Source: an uncultured Eubacteriales bacterium | Lineage (GTDB): Bacteria; Bacillota; Clostridia; Christensenellales; CAG-314 | Assembly (NCBI GenBank): GCA_948938605.1 | Contig: CARAIG010000060.1 | Location: 1-42,714 of the forward strand | DNA: 42,714 bases | Direction: 5' to 3' | Part shown: positions 1 through 8,998 of the stretch, one piece after another | Position numbering within the stretch: the first letter of the stretch is position 1 | Layout of the letters: each line of letters opens with the position of its first letter | The notes under the pieces: model-generated | Seen by the model: only the letters and a program-made list of their open reading frames with translations | What the model was told of the DNA's origin: nothing | Database searches by the model: none | Made by a program: the position numbers and the translations under genes

Positions 1-1
1 A

Positions 2-2335
2 GTAAAAGTCCGCAATATGAACGTAGCGGGCGATTACGTAATTAAGGTAGTAGGTCTGTCCGACAATAACTACGCGTTTACTAACGTTACCGAACATACC
101 GTTACAGTTGATAAGGCTGCTCCTAATATCAGTAACGTAGAGTACAAGGAATACGCTAAGAAGAACGAAACATATGCCGGCAATGCTCATGGTTTGCGTA
201 ATGACAAATTAACTTATGTTGCTATGAGCGGCGAACACGAAGTCCCCGGTAAACTTGAATTTGTCAACGGCGACGCTTCGGCAATTGCTAATCCTTCTAA
301 CGGCGGTAAGGCATTCTATTGCGTATTTACACCTACCGACACCGATAACTACAAGACAATCGAAAATATTCAAATTACTATTACGGTTAATACTGACGGT
401 GTTACAGGTATCGGATTCAATCAAAACACAATTTCTACGATTTACGCAGTAGGTCAAACATTCCGTCCTCCGTTCATTGAAATGTACTTGAAGTATGCAA
501 GTTATTACGAGGAAACGGTAAATAACGAAACGAAGGTTTACGGTAAGAGCGTTGCTATCGACGATAACAGCAAAGCACAATTCAAACTGAATAACAAAGA
601 GATAAACTACGAAAAGGGTTACTCTTTCAAAGAAGAAGATGTCGGCGAACAGATTATTTACGTATTAATCTTAGCAGAAGGTAAGACGCAATGCGGAGAA
701 ATTCATATTACAGTATCGAATGCTATCCCCACGTCTATAACGGTTACTAACAAGAAAGAACTTGAATCCGGTAAGTATTATGTTGGTACTACATTCGACA
801 AGTTCCTTGCAGAGTTCTACGTTGAGTACGAAACGGAATCGTCTAACGGACCTATCTCGGCGGCTAGTGTTGACATTCAAAATGCATCTCTTACTGCAAT
901 CGGTTCTTGGAGAATAACGTTCACTTACTTCACTAACAGTGACTACGAAGTCAAGGATTACATTGACATCAACGTAAGTCCTAAGGAAGTAATCAAAATC
1001 GGTCGCGTAGACGGTACTTACAGATGGTTGGACGGCGAACCTATTATACCTGTTGTTAAACAAGTAAACGGCGAACCGTTGCCCGATGATATTAAGTATT
1101 CGATTACGTTCGAAAACGGTAGTCCTGCAACTATCAGAGACGAAGGAACTTATACTATAATTATTAAGTTCAACGCTCCTGCGGACATTTACGAACCTAT
1201 TGAAGACGTTACGGCTACAATTGTAGTTAAACGTATCGTTGCCGAACTTGATCCCGACAAGCTTAAAACACCTGTTGATACGCGTACTTATACAGGTACT
1301 GCTTTGACAAAGGATGATTACATTTTGCGCGGTATCAGCATTATTGATAACGAAGGTCTCGGTAATCGTTACGACATTATCAGTCAAACCTATACCGTAA
1401 ACGGTAAGTCTGCCGATAGTTATGTAATACGCGATGCAGGCGAATACATCTTCGTAGCAAGCTTCCTTGTAAGATCTCAGGTTGGCGAAGGTGAAGAAGC
1501 ATTAGAATTCACTATCGAACACGAATATGTAATTACTATTACCCAAGCTCAAAACGAAATTACAAACTTTACGATTAACGATTGGGTATTAGGTAAAGAC
1601 GATGGAAAAGTTATATTCCACAGCGCATTCGGTGAAGATACAGTTACTTATGAATATTACTTGATTGAAAGTGATACTGACGAACAAGGCGTATTTGTAG
1701 GCTACGAATTGCCGACGAGCGTAGGTAAATATCGCGTAGTTGCTACCGTTATTGACACAAACAACTACACCAAAGTAAGTCAAACAGAGACATTCAAAAT
1801 TCTCAAAGAGTCTATTTCGGACGATACTCTTGTAGACGAAAACGGTAAAAACGTTGTTGAAGTTAACAAAGGTGACGACGGTGTCGATCCTTACTACACA
1901 TTAAGCGTTAATACGTTGACGACAGAAGAAAAGGAAAAGGTTAATATTAGAAACCAAGTAGTAGTAACCGGTTACGATATCAAGATTCTTGATGCTGACA
2001 AGCAAGTTGTTAAAGAACCCGGTTCGTACACAATCAGACTTCTGTTGACGGAAGAACAACGCGACTCCAAAAACTTCAAAAACCTTAAAGTATATCTTGT
2101 AGACGAATACGGCGTAACTATTCACGAAGTTAAAAACGCTAAGGTTGACGACGAAGGTTACATTGTATTTACAACTAATGACTTCAACGGTAACTTTATC
2201 GTATCCGCTCAGGACTCTGCGGCATTGGCACAAATGTACTGGATTATCGGTCTTTCTGTTGGCGGCGTAATTGCATTGGCGGCTATCATCATCTTGATAA
2301 TTGTCGTTATCAAAAAGAAAAAGGAGAACGACTAG
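2..2335 (+). CDS. Surface protein with Ig-like/MBG-type repeats and C-terminal membrane anchor (5' truncated)
   Basis: The reading frame is open to the left edge, so the N-terminus with any signal peptide is missing; 777 residues remain. The visible part is a chain of beta-rich Ig-like modules. Repeated phrases such as GTYTI, AGEYIF and VGKYRV each end a module, and the first module has a FTPTDTDNYKT stretch of the type seen in MBG/YDG bacterial adhesin domains. It ends with a hydrophobic span (about residues 745-768) followed by KKKK, a standard stop-transfer anchor, so the repeats should lie outside the cell. There is no LPXTG sorting signal. The next gene starts 3 bases after the stop, indicating co-transcription. 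An adhesin or surface-layer role is inferred; no ligand can be named. Confidence in a membrane-anchored surface protein is high. Confidence 0.85.
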   Translation, partial: VKVRNMNVAGDYVIKVVGLSDNNYAFTNVTEHTVTVDKAAPNISNVEYKEYAKKNETYAGNAHGLRNDKLTYVAMSGEHEVPGKLEFVNGDASAIANPSNGGKAFYCVFTPTDTDNYKTIENIQITITVNTDGVTGIGFNQNTISTIYAVGQTFRPPFIEMYLKYASYYEETVNNETKVYGKSVAIDDNSKAQFKLNNKEINYEKGYSFKEEDVGEQIIYVLILAEGKTQCGEIHITVSNAIPTSITVTNKKELESGKYYVGTTFDKFLAEFYVEYETESSNGPISAASVDIQNASLTAIGSWRITFTYFTNSDYEVKDYIDINVSPKEVIKIGRVDGTYRWLDGEPIIPVVKQVNGEPLPDDIKYSITFENGSPATIRDEGTYTIIIKFNAPADIYEPIEDVTATIVVKRIVAELDPDKLKTPVDTRTYTGTALTKDDYILRGISIIDNEGLGNRYDIISQTYTVNGKSADSYVIRDAGEYIFVASFLVRSQVGEGEEALEFTIEHEYVITITQAQNEITNFTINDWVLGKDDGKVIFHSAFGEDTVTYEYYLIESDTDEQGVFVGYELPTSVGKYRVVATVIDTNNYTKVSQTETFKILKESISDDTLVDENGKNVVEVNKGDDGVDPYYTLSVNTLTTEEKEKVNIRNQVVVTGYDIKILDADKQVVKEPGSYTIRLLLTEEQRDSKNFKNLKVYLVDEYGVTIHEVKNAKVDDEGYIVFTTNDFNGNFIVSAQDSAALAQMYWIIGLSVGGVIALAAIIILIIVVIKKKKEND

Positions 2336-2338
2336 ACA

Positions 2339-3622
2339 ATGTTATTTAGATTGCTTTTATCAAATGTTGGTTTTATTGTCGGCGTAGTTATAGAAGCAGT
2401 ATTGACCGTCGCCGCGATTGTGTTGATTATTTTGGTTTTGAAGTATGGTCTTCCCAAATTCGAACCGAAGGAACGCAAACCGAAGGAACCCAAAAAGGCT
2501 AAACCGTCGCCCGACAAGTATGTATTTAAATATGTTGCGGGCGAAGGTAGTGGCGAATCCCCTGCGTTAGAACAATACGCAAAAGGCGCCAAGATAATTT
2601 TAAAAAGCAATATGTTCACCGCACCAACCGGCAAAATCTTTGACGGTTGGTCGGACGGTGAAACCAAGTACGAAGCCAATAAAAAGTACGTAATGCCCAA
2701 TCAAGCTGTAACGTTAACGGCTCAATGGGTAGTTCCCGAAACAAAGTATACGCTTAGATACGTTGCCGGCGAAGGCAGCGGCGAAGCGCCTATGGACGAA
2801 ATGTACTATAAAGGCGAAAAGGTCACGCTTAAAACAAATATGTTTGAAACGCCTACCGGTAAGCAATTTGACGGTTGGTGGGACGGCGAAAATAAATACG
2901 CTTCTAAGTTTGTATTTACAATGCCTGCTCAATCAGTCACATTTACCGCACAATGGGCGGATCCTAAAAAGGAAGACGAAGTCGTTGAAGTAGTGGAAGG
3001 CGCAAAGGCCGAACCCAAAGCTCAACCTAAGGCAGAACCTAAAAAACAAAACAAAGAGGAAGTTCAAGAAATCACCGTAGGTGCTCCTACCGGTGCCGAC
3101 GACGAAGTAACGCAACAAGTTGACGGCGGAACAACTGCTGACGGCAGACCTATTGTTGTTAATGTTTATACTCCTGCCAATACCGAAAAAACAATCGAAA
3201 AGGAAGTTATCCACACTGTTGAAAAACAGGAAGATGACGCCGAAGAAGACAATATGTTCGCCAATTATACAATTTTGGAATTGTACGGATTGTTGTCTGA
3301 CGAGCAAAAAAGATATTTTGACACTTTAAAGGAAGCGGCGCTTGCTAAACCCCAAGCAAAGTTGTCTGCTGCTCGTAACTTCCTTAATATTAAGATAGGT
3401 AAGCGTTCCATTTTGAAATTGCGTATCCGCAGACTTATTACCGTCGGCGAATATGCTTTGGAAAACGACATCTTGAAGGAATTCCGCAAGGCTAGCGATA
3501 ATAAAGCCGGTAATGCTAAAATTAAGGTACGTCCTACCTTGGTTGCAGTAACCGACGACGCTACTTTGGAAACAGCTCTTAATATGATCGACTTGGTTCA
3601 CAAGCAAATTTTGGAAAGCTGA
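2339..3622 (+). CDS. Membrane protein with two InlB-type repeats and a C-terminal domain of unknown function
   Basis: This 427-residue protein has one N-terminal transmembrane segment (about 9-35), a lysine/proline-rich linker (39-58), and two near-identical InlB B-repeat (Listeria-Bacteroides) modules at about 61-131 and 137-207, each with FDGW and ending in TFTAQW or TLTAQW. An acidic/KAEPK-rich linker follows. A compact basic C-terminal domain (about 306-427) contains the stretch IKIGKRSILKLRIR. From memory, that domain resembles a recurrent uncharacterised clostridial domain with a G(K/R)xxLLKFxIRG core, but I could not search for it. An AAGGAG lies 12 bases before ATG. It forms an operon with the preceding surface protein and ends at a strong terminator. 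InlB repeats are normally extracellular, yet the basic residues directly after the TM segment favour an inside C-terminus. Function is unknown. Confidence 0.8.
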   Translation: MLFRLLLSNVGFIVGVVIEAVLTVAAIVLIILVLKYGLPKFEPKERKPKEPKKAKPSPDKYVFKYVAGEGSGESPALEQYAKGAKIILKSNMFTAPTGKIFDGWSDGETKYEANKKYVMPNQAVTLTAQWVVPETKYTLRYVAGEGSGEAPMDEMYYKGEKVTLKTNMFETPTGKQFDGWWDGENKYASKFVFTMPAQSVTFTAQWADPKKEDEVVEVVEGAKAEPKAQPKAEPKKQNKEEVQEITVGAPTGADDEVTQQVDGGTTADGRPIVVNVYTPANTEKTIEKEVIHTVEKQEDDAEEDNMFANYTILELYGLLSDEQKRYFDTLKEAALAKPQAKLSAARNFLNIKIGKRSILKLRIRRLITVGEYALENDILKEFRKASDNKAGNAKIKVRPTLVAVTDDATLETALNMIDLVHKQILES

Positions 3623-3640
3623 TTCAATTTTAAATTTAAC

Positions 3641-3672
3641 AAAAGACACCGTATGATTTACGGTGTCTTTTG
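3641..3672 (+). terminator. Rho-independent terminator of the surface-protein operon
   Basis: A perfect 13-bp inverted repeat (AAAAGACACCGTA, 3641-3653, with TACGGTGTCTTTT, 3659-3671) has a 5-base loop and ends in a T run. It lies 18 bases after the stop of the InlB-repeat gene. Confidence 0.9.
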
Positions 3673-3966
3673 TTAATGTTGTAAGTATATAAAATGTATA
3701 TTTAATTATATAAGTAACGTTTTAATCTTTGTAGACTTGCAGGCTTAAAAATCGGCAACTAAAATTTTACAACGGTGCTTTATTTAATTAAAAAGTTGAT
3801 TATATGTTATCTACAAATGACCGATTGCAGTAAAAGTTTAAAACGCTATATTAAGTAACCGTCTAGCTGTATCACTTAAATGGCGGTAGTGTGAATTGCA
3901 GCAAATTTTTTAATTTATATTTATTATATAACTGAATAAACCGATATTTTGTTTATAATATAAATT
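3673..3966. other. AT-rich intergenic region without a recognised feature
   Basis: About 290 bases lie between the terminator and the stop of the minus-strand DUF2804 gene. The stretch is AT-rich, lacks a convincing ORF, and has no tRNA-like fold or clear repeat. No strong hairpin was seen that would terminate the minus-strand gene. Nothing further can be supported. Confidence 0.5.
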
Positions 3967-4995
3967 TTACCACTTATTGTATACTTTTTCGGCAAAACCC
4001 AATTTGTCAACCAGCTCAATTCTGCTTCCGTCGTCCAATATTACTTCGCCGCTAAATTTGCCGAATACTTGATGTTGCTTAGATGCGATAACACCAATAT
4101 CTGTAATGTCCTTGCGGTCTATTATGGGGACAAAACTAAGATTTAGTCGTCCTTCGTTATCTTTTAATGTCCAAGGTGACATAAAGTCGTCTTTGCCGTT
4201 TTTAAATTGCGGAATGTTAAATACAACTTGATCTAACTTGTGCGCTATGCCGTTTACAAACAACATATTTTCCGATGCTGCGGAAGTGTCTCCGAAACCG
4301 TAACCTAGGTTAAATCCGAATGTTCTTCCGTCGTCAAGACGCGTTTGTAAACTTGACCAATACCAAGTATTTTTGTAAGTCCAAACTCCTCTGCCCCAGT
4401 CTAATGTTCCTAAGCTGATATTGTTGTCAAATTTGTATAAGTTTCCGCGTACTTTGCAATAACCTTCCGCTTTCATACAGTTAATTTTTGTGTTGTAGTA
4501 AAATGCATGCGGTTTGTTAAAGGGCGTTGCAATTGTCATTTGGTCTTGCGGAAATTCGTTAAGCGTAAATTCGCATTTAAAGTCTGTTTTATCCCAAAAA
4601 TTGCCAAATTTGCATCTTAATACCCGTTTTTCGCTTGATTTTTCAAAAGACATTTGTACCCGTTTGCTGTTATAAATTATGTTCCCTTTTTCTGGGCTAG
4701 CAGGTAAGTTGAGTTTGCCAAAAGTAAAAAATTTAATTTCGCTAGTAGTCTTAAAATGCGGCGTTTCAAAATCTATAAAGCTGGCTGATACTAACGACAT
4801 ATAACTGTTGTCCGCTATTGTCAGGGCTACGGCTTTTTTACCGTCTGTAATAATGTAATAGTCCCATTCCTTAATTTTCCACTTACAGCCTTTTATTTGG
4901 TTTCGGTTGTAGTGTCGTACGGTTTTAGTGGAATAGCCGGCTTCTATAAGTTTGCCGTTTTTAAGCAAGTCGCCCTCGGTAAGTTTCTGTTGCAT
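3967..4995 (-). CDS. DUF2804 family protein
   Basis: This 342-residue soluble protein has the hallmarks of the DUF2804 family, including the aromatic motif DWGRGVWTYKNTWYWSS near the centre and a following FGFNLGYGFGD stretch. The biochemical role of the family is unknown. There is no signal peptide or membrane segment. The start is set at ATG 4995: an AGGGAG-rich ribosome binding site lies 7 bases before it. A GTG six bases further upstream would leave almost no spacing to that site. The gene is alone on the minus strand and its upstream region is shared with the divergent GNAT gene. The family call rests on remembered motif similarity. Confidence 0.75.
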   Translation of the reverse strand: MQQKLTEGDLLKNGKLIEAGYSTKTVRHYNRNQIKGCKWKIKEWDYYIITDGKKAVALTIADNSYMSLVSASFIDFETPHFKTTSEIKFFTFGKLNLPASPEKGNIIYNSKRVQMSFEKSSEKRVLRCKFGNFWDKTDFKCEFTLNEFPQDQMTIATPFNKPHAFYYNTKINCMKAEGYCKVRGNLYKFDNNISLGTLDWGRGVWTYKNTWYWSSLQTRLDDGRTFGFNLGYGFGDTSAASENMLFVNGIAHKLDQVVFNIPQFKNGKDDFMSPWTLKDNEGRLNLSFVPIIDRKDITDIGVIASKQHQVFGKFSGEVILDDGSRIELVDKLGFAEKVYNKW

Positions 4996-5078
4996 TTTCA
5001 CTCCCTCCCGTTTAAGAGTACCATATTAATAAAATATTTGCAATATGTTATATTTCGCTTTTCGCAACTGACGTCTAC

Positions 5079-5107
5079 TTGACAACATACTAAATATATG
5101 CTAGCAT
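5079..5107 (+). promoter_or_regulatory. Sigma-A type promoter for the GNAT/mrnC operon
   Basis: TTGACA (5079-5084) is followed after 17 bases by TAGCAT (5102-5107), preceded by TGC as an extended -10. The -10 lies inside a 10-bp palindrome ATGCTAGCAT. A leader of about 115 bases would separate it from the GNAT start. Confidence 0.6.
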
Positions 5108-5228
5108 AATAAATAATGGCGTAATGTGCGTTTTACCGTAAGTAATTAGTTGTTTAAAAACTAATGTGGTTTAATTAACTGTTTATCGGTCAAAACAAAC
5201 TACAATATTTATTCAAGGGGATTTTGTA

Positions 5229-5792
5229 ATGACAATTAGACCGTATTCGAAAAAAGATTTCCGTTATGTTCAAGATATATGTATGGCAACTTCGTCCTTG
5301 TCCGACGAAGACAGCCCTGCCAACCGTGCATATTTGTGTGCATTATATTGCGACTATTATATGGATAACCAATCCGAATTTTGTTTTGTTGCTGTTGACG
5401 ACGATGATATCCCCGTAGGATATGTATTGTGTGCTGCTGACTGCGCCGATTATTTTGACAAGATGAACGAACTGTATTTGCCATTGGTACGTAAGGTAAA
5501 CAGCGGCGAATTTTTTAAATTTAACGCTATGAATAAGGTTGTTCAACGTTACGTCCGTCAAGGTTATACAGCGCATTTGCATATCGATATTTTACCAGAT
5601 TATCAGTCGCAAGGATTGGGTACTCAACTTATCGAAACTCTTTGTGCCAAACTACAACAAAGCGAAATTGAAGGACTGTACCTTCTTTGCGGAAAGAAAA
5701 ACGAAGACGCTTGTGCTTTTTACGAAAAATTGGGATTTGAAGATATCGATTATCTTTCGGGCGCAGTGGTATACGGTAAAAAGTTTTTTTAG
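5229..5792 (+). CDS. GNAT family N-acetyltransferase
   Basis: This 187-residue protein has the GCN5-related acetyltransferase fold. It starts with IRPYSKKDF, the usual first strand and helix. The acetyl-CoA pyrophosphate loop is QSQGLG (126-131) after the HIDILPDYQ strand (118-126), and the C-terminal motif FYEKLGF is at 164-170. It should transfer an acetyl group from acetyl-CoA to an amine; the substrate cannot be told. The insert between residues 73 and 112 is longer than in minimal GNATs. An AAGGGG ribosome binding site precedes ATG 5229. It is the first gene of the long operon, 23 bases before mrnC. Confidence 0.85.
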   Translation: MTIRPYSKKDFRYVQDICMATSSLSDEDSPANRAYLCALYCDYYMDNQSEFCFVAVDDDDIPVGYVLCAADCADYFDKMNELYLPLVRKVNSGEFFKFNAMNKVVQRYVRQGYTAHLHIDILPDYQSQGLGTQLIETLCAKLQQSEIEGLYLLCGKKNEDACAFYEKLGFEDIDYLSGAVVYGKKFF

Positions 5793-5815
5793 TAAATTTC
5801 GAGATATAAGTGACT

Positions 5816-6217
5816 ATGAATTTTGGAAAAATATTGACCGAAAAGGAAGCGCAAAGCGTAAACGGATTGGTGCTTGCTTATGTTGGCGATGCTGTTCAAA
5901 GTCTTTATGTGCGTCACCAACTTGCAACGTTGGGCGGTTTTAAAGCGGGCGAATTGCACAAGATGTCTTCGTCTTGGGTAAATGCTCACGAACAAGCAGT
6001 CTTGGCTGAAAAGCTGTTTGACGGGCTCACAGAGAATGAACAAGCAGTTTATTTGCGCGGACGTAACAGTAAATCGCATCATAAAGCTAAAAATCAAAGC
6101 GGTTCGGACTACCGTAAAGCAACAGGGTTCGAAGCCGTTTTGGGGTATTTGTATTTGACGGGCAATACCGACAGAATATGTCAATTACTTGGTGAAGTGT
6201 ATGAAAATAGAAGGTAG
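5816..6217 (+). CDS. mrnC: Mini-ribonuclease 3
   Basis: This 133-residue protein is a Mini-RNase III, the double-strand-specific nuclease that matures 23S rRNA ends in Firmicutes. It has only the RNase III catalytic domain and no dsRNA-binding domain. Visible motifs are LAYVGDAV (19-26, with catalytic Asp25), RGRNSKSHHKAKN (81-93), and DYRKATGFEAVLGYLYLTG (98-116, with catalytic Glu106). ATG 5816 is preferred because its N-terminus matches the family; a GTG two codons upstream is the alternative, and no strong ribosome binding site decides it. The next gene, rlmB, overlaps its end by 17 bases. The order mrnC-rlmB-sigH is conserved in Firmicutes and supports the call. Confidence 0.93.
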   Translation: MNFGKILTEKEAQSVNGLVLAYVGDAVQSLYVRHQLATLGGFKAGELHKMSSSWVNAHEQAVLAEKLFDGLTENEQAVYLRGRNSKSHHKAKNQSGSDYRKATGFEAVLGYLYLTGNTDRICQLLGEVYENRR

Positions 6218-6902
6218 AAACAGCGTGTCCGAAGCACTGCGTTCGGATACGGTCACCGTAAATAGTTTAATGGTGGAAAAGGGCGCAGCAAACAGTATCA
6301 TCGCGCTCGCCCGCGATCTTGGAGTAAAAATTACTTATGTCGACAAATCGGTTTTAGACAAGGAAAGCATTGCGGGCAAGCATCAAGGGTATATTGCCGA
6401 TGTTACCGATTTTTCGTATTGCGACTTGGACGATATTATTCGTTCGAGCGAGCAGCCTTTTGTGGTAATTCTTGACGGGATAAACGATCCGCACAATTTT
6501 GGAAGCATAATTCGAACTTGCGAATGTACCGGCGTTGACGGAATTGTAATAGGTAAAAACCGTCAAGTTGCCGTTACCGATACGGTAGCCAGATGTTCGG
6601 CAGGCGCAGTATCTCATGTTAAAATTGCAAGAGTAACAAATATCAACAATGCCATCAAGCAGTTGCAGCAAGCAGGCGTTTGGGTGTATGCGCTGGATAT
6701 GGATGGCGACGAAATTACCAAGACCAATCTTAACGGCGCAGTTGCATTGGTTGTAGGAAACGAAGGTGACGGAATATCCCGTCTGACGCGTGATTTGTGC
6801 GACGGAGTTATATCTCTTAAACTTAAAGGAAAGGTTAATTCGTTAAATGCGTCGGTGGCTTGCGGAGTGGCTTTGTATGAAGTTGTTCGTCAAAGGGGTT
6901 AA
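6201..6902 (+). CDS. rlmB: TrmH/SpoU-family 23S rRNA 2'-O-methyltransferase, RlmB-like
   Basis: This 233-residue SPOUT enzyme uses S-adenosylmethionine to methylate the 2'-hydroxyl of an rRNA guanosine (G2251 in RlmB). An N-terminal substrate-binding domain (1-75) contains GKHQGYIADV. The trefoil-knot domain shows all three SpoU motifs: DGINDPHNFGSIIRT (92-106), VALVVGNEGDGISR (181-194), and ISLKLKGKVNSLNASVA (204-220). ATG 6201 is chosen because it gives the family N-terminus MKIEGRNSVSEAL; the TTG at 6189 adds four unlikely residues. It overlaps mrnC and its stop touches the sigma factor start, so translation is probably coupled. The exact nucleotide target is inferred from family and context. 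Confidence 0.9.
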   Translation: MKIEGRNSVSEALRSDTVTVNSLMVEKGAANSIIALARDLGVKITYVDKSVLDKESIAGKHQGYIADVTDFSYCDLDDIIRSSEQPFVVILDGINDPHNFGSIIRTCECTGVDGIVIGKNRQVAVTDTVARCSAGAVSHVKIARVTNINNAIKQLQQAGVWVYALDMDGDEITKTNLNGAVALVVGNEGDGISRLTRDLCDGVISLKLKGKVNSLNASVACGVALYEVVRQRG

Positions 6903-7457
6903 ATGGATAATATTGTACTAAAAGCAAAAAACGGTAACGAACAGGCAATAGACGAAATAGTGTCGCAATACAAAGGGTTAATTCGTTCGTATGCAAATAA
7001 GTTTTTTTTAGTCGGCGGCGACAAAGACGATCTTTTGCAAGAAGGTATGTTAGGACTGTTTTTCGCTATTACAAATTACGATGAAACAAAAGGGAGTTTC
7101 CCGTCCTTTGTAAAACTGTGCGTTTTGCGGCAAATTCTCGATGCGGTGCGCTCGGACAGCGGAAATAAGAATAAACCGTTATATAACAGCGTCGGCATTG
7201 AAGAAATTATGGATTACGAAGACGGCGGATTAACTCCGTTGGAAACTCTTATAGAAAAGGAATATTTCGCTAAAATTACTAAATTGATTAAAACCGTTTT
7301 AACATCAACCGAAAGGCTGGTTTTAACTTTGTTCGCCGAAGGATACAGTTATGACGAAATCACGCGTCAAACGGGCAAAAGTTACAAAGCAATAGACGGG
7401 GCATTACAGCGCGCCCGTAAAAAATTGCAAAATTATTTAGATCCCGAACAGTTTTAA
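6903..7457 (+). CDS. sigH: RNA polymerase sigma factor, SigH-like
   Basis: This 184-residue sigma-70 family factor keeps region 2 (about 22-95; core-binding DDLLQEGMLGLFFAITNYD and FPSFVKLCVLRQILDAVR) and region 4 (about 132-180; TERLVLTLFAEGYSYDEI, then the helix-turn-helix ending ALQRARKKL). The length and the position right after mrnC and rlmB match SigH/Spo0H of Firmicutes, which drives transition-phase and early sporulation genes in Bacillus. The yacP gene that usually sits between rlmB and sigH is missing. The start codon directly follows the rlmB stop, with AAAGGGG inside the rlmB end. Whether this organism sporulates cannot be judged from this window, so the regulon is uncertain. Confidence 0.85.
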   Translation: MDNIVLKAKNGNEQAIDEIVSQYKGLIRSYANKFFLVGGDKDDLLQEGMLGLFFAITNYDETKGSFPSFVKLCVLRQILDAVRSDSGNKNKPLYNSVGIEEIMDYEDGGLTPLETLIEKEYFAKITKLIKTVLTSTERLVLTLFAEGYSYDEITRQTGKSYKAIDGALQRARKKLQNYLDPEQF

Positions 7458-7480
7458 ACTTACTTTTTAAGGAGTACAAT

Positions 7481-8980
7481 ATGGATTATGTAGCGCTTTA
7501 CCGCAAATACCGTCCGCAGATATTTGACGACGTTATCGGTCAAGATCATATTATCAATACATTGCGTAACCAAATATTGCGCAATAAAGTTTCGCACGCA
7601 TATTTGTTTACGGGTACTCGCGGAACAGGTAAAACAAGTACGGCAAAAATATTTGCCCGCGCTGTTAACTGTCCTGATGCTAAAAAGCATAACGGCAATC
7701 CTTGCGGACAGTGTTCTTTATGTAAGGAACAAGGCTCGGCAAACCTCGACATAGTTGAAATGGATGCTGCTTCTAACAACGGCGTAGACTATGCGCGCGA
7801 TATTCGCGAAAAAGTGCAATATCCCCCCGTTAACGGCAAATACAAAGTTTATATAATCGACGAAGTTCATATGTTGTCGGTAGGGGCGTTTAACGCTTTA
7901 CTTAAAACATTGGAAGAACCGCCAAAGCACGCAATGTTTATTTTGTGTACTACCGAAGTTCACAAAATACCCACAACCATTCTGTCGCGTTGTATGCGTT
8001 TCGATTTCCGTCTTGTTCCAACGGCTACGCTTGCCGAACTTATTGCGGGTATATATGATAAGGAAAACAAAAAATACGAAAAGGAAGCGGTTTTTGCAAT
8101 AGCGCAAGCGGGCGAAGGCAGCGTCCGCGATTGCGTGTCGATTGCAGACAGATGTTTGTCGGTGTCAAGCGGAAAATTGACTTATAATGATGTGTTGCAA
8201 GTATTGGGAGTATCGTCTCGTACGGCGGTATCCAACTTGGCGTCGGCAATACTTACTAATAAAACCGCAGATATTCTTACCGAAATTAACAAAATTGTAA
8301 GCGACGGTAAGGACGTTGCAAGATTATGTAAGGATTTGTCTTTGTATTTAAGAGATTTGCTTACGGTTAAAATGTGCTCTAACGCCCGCGAGATGTTGTC
8401 TTTACCTGCCGATGCGTTTGCTTTATTGCAGACGTTATCCGAAGGCGTTACCGTCAAAAAGTTACTTTATGCAATTGATTTGTTGGTAAATTTGGACAGC
8501 GGTCTAAGGTATGCAATATCCCCGTTGATGCTGTTCGAAGCAACTGCATTAAAAATAGCCTGCAATTCGGGTGAAGTGGATATGGACGGACTTGAAAAAC
8601 GTGTAACGCGCTTGGAGCAACTTCCGCAAAACATTTCTGCCGAAAATCAAAGCGTCTACGTAGTGGATAAGCGTAACCCCAAGTCAATCTGGCGCGGAGT
8701 TAAGTTGTCGCTGGACAGTTTAAACGAACCGTTATTAACGGGTGTTTGGAAGGATGTTACCGTCAGTTTTGATGATAAAGGCAATTTTGTTGTCTTGTGT
8801 TCGGGCGGGGCATATATGTTAATCGATATGCAATACAAGCAAGTTTTAACGCGTGAAATTGCAAAGTTTTGTGACAATAATGTGGTTTTTAATAAAGCAA
8901 ATACCGTTAGCGAAACCGAATTGGATAAACAGCTTAAAGGTCTTGCTGACGAAGTAAAATTCGAATCTAAAAAACAATAA
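7481..8980 (+). CDS. dnaX: DNA polymerase III subunit gamma/tau
   Basis: This 499-residue protein is the ATPase of the clamp loader, which opens the beta clamp at primed DNA. The AAA+ module shows Walker A GTRGTGKT (45-52), a zinc site at Cys64, Cys75, Cys78 and Cys81, Walker B IIDEVH (125-130), and the sensor/arginine-finger motif SRC (169-171). Lid and collar domains run to about residue 365. A modest C-terminal part follows, with a beta-rich segment like the tau tail. AAGGAG sits 8 bases before ATG. The gene starts the conserved trio dnaX-ybaB-recR. No clear A-AAA-AAG slippery site was found, so a frameshifted short gamma form is not supported. Confidence 0.96.
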   Translation: MDYVALYRKYRPQIFDDVIGQDHIINTLRNQILRNKVSHAYLFTGTRGTGKTSTAKIFARAVNCPDAKKHNGNPCGQCSLCKEQGSANLDIVEMDAASNNGVDYARDIREKVQYPPVNGKYKVYIIDEVHMLSVGAFNALLKTLEEPPKHAMFILCTTEVHKIPTTILSRCMRFDFRLVPTATLAELIAGIYDKENKKYEKEAVFAIAQAGEGSVRDCVSIADRCLSVSSGKLTYNDVLQVLGVSSRTAVSNLASAILTNKTADILTEINKIVSDGKDVARLCKDLSLYLRDLLTVKMCSNAREMLSLPADAFALLQTLSEGVTVKKLLYAIDLLVNLDSGLRYAISPLMLFEATALKIACNSGEVDMDGLEKRVTRLEQLPQNISAENQSVYVVDKRNPKSIWRGVKLSLDSLNEPLLTGVWKDVTVSFDDKGNFVVLCSGGAYMLIDMQYKQVLTREIAKFCDNNVVFNKANTVSETELDKQLKGLADEVKFESKKQ

Positions 8981-8998
8981 TCAACAAGGAGAATTATT

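Noticed and set aside
671..1387. Antisense ORF of 238 codons opposite the surface protein, and similar ones at 13559-14365 and 8656-9270
   Set aside because: They lie wholly opposite clear genes with good family motifs, have odd composition (rich in Cys, Arg and Val runs), and no proper ribosome binding site. They reflect codon bias of the real genes.
3673..3966. Degraded gene or tRNA in the gap before the DUF2804 gene
   Set aside because: No frame carries recognisable motifs and no cloverleaf-like pairing was found; the stretch is simply AT-rich.
8060..8095. Programmed frameshift site in dnaX (A-rich stretch)
   Set aside because: The A-run reads CAAAAAATACG rather than the A-AAA-AAG slippery heptamer, and no Shine-Dalgarno plus hairpin arrangement supports it.
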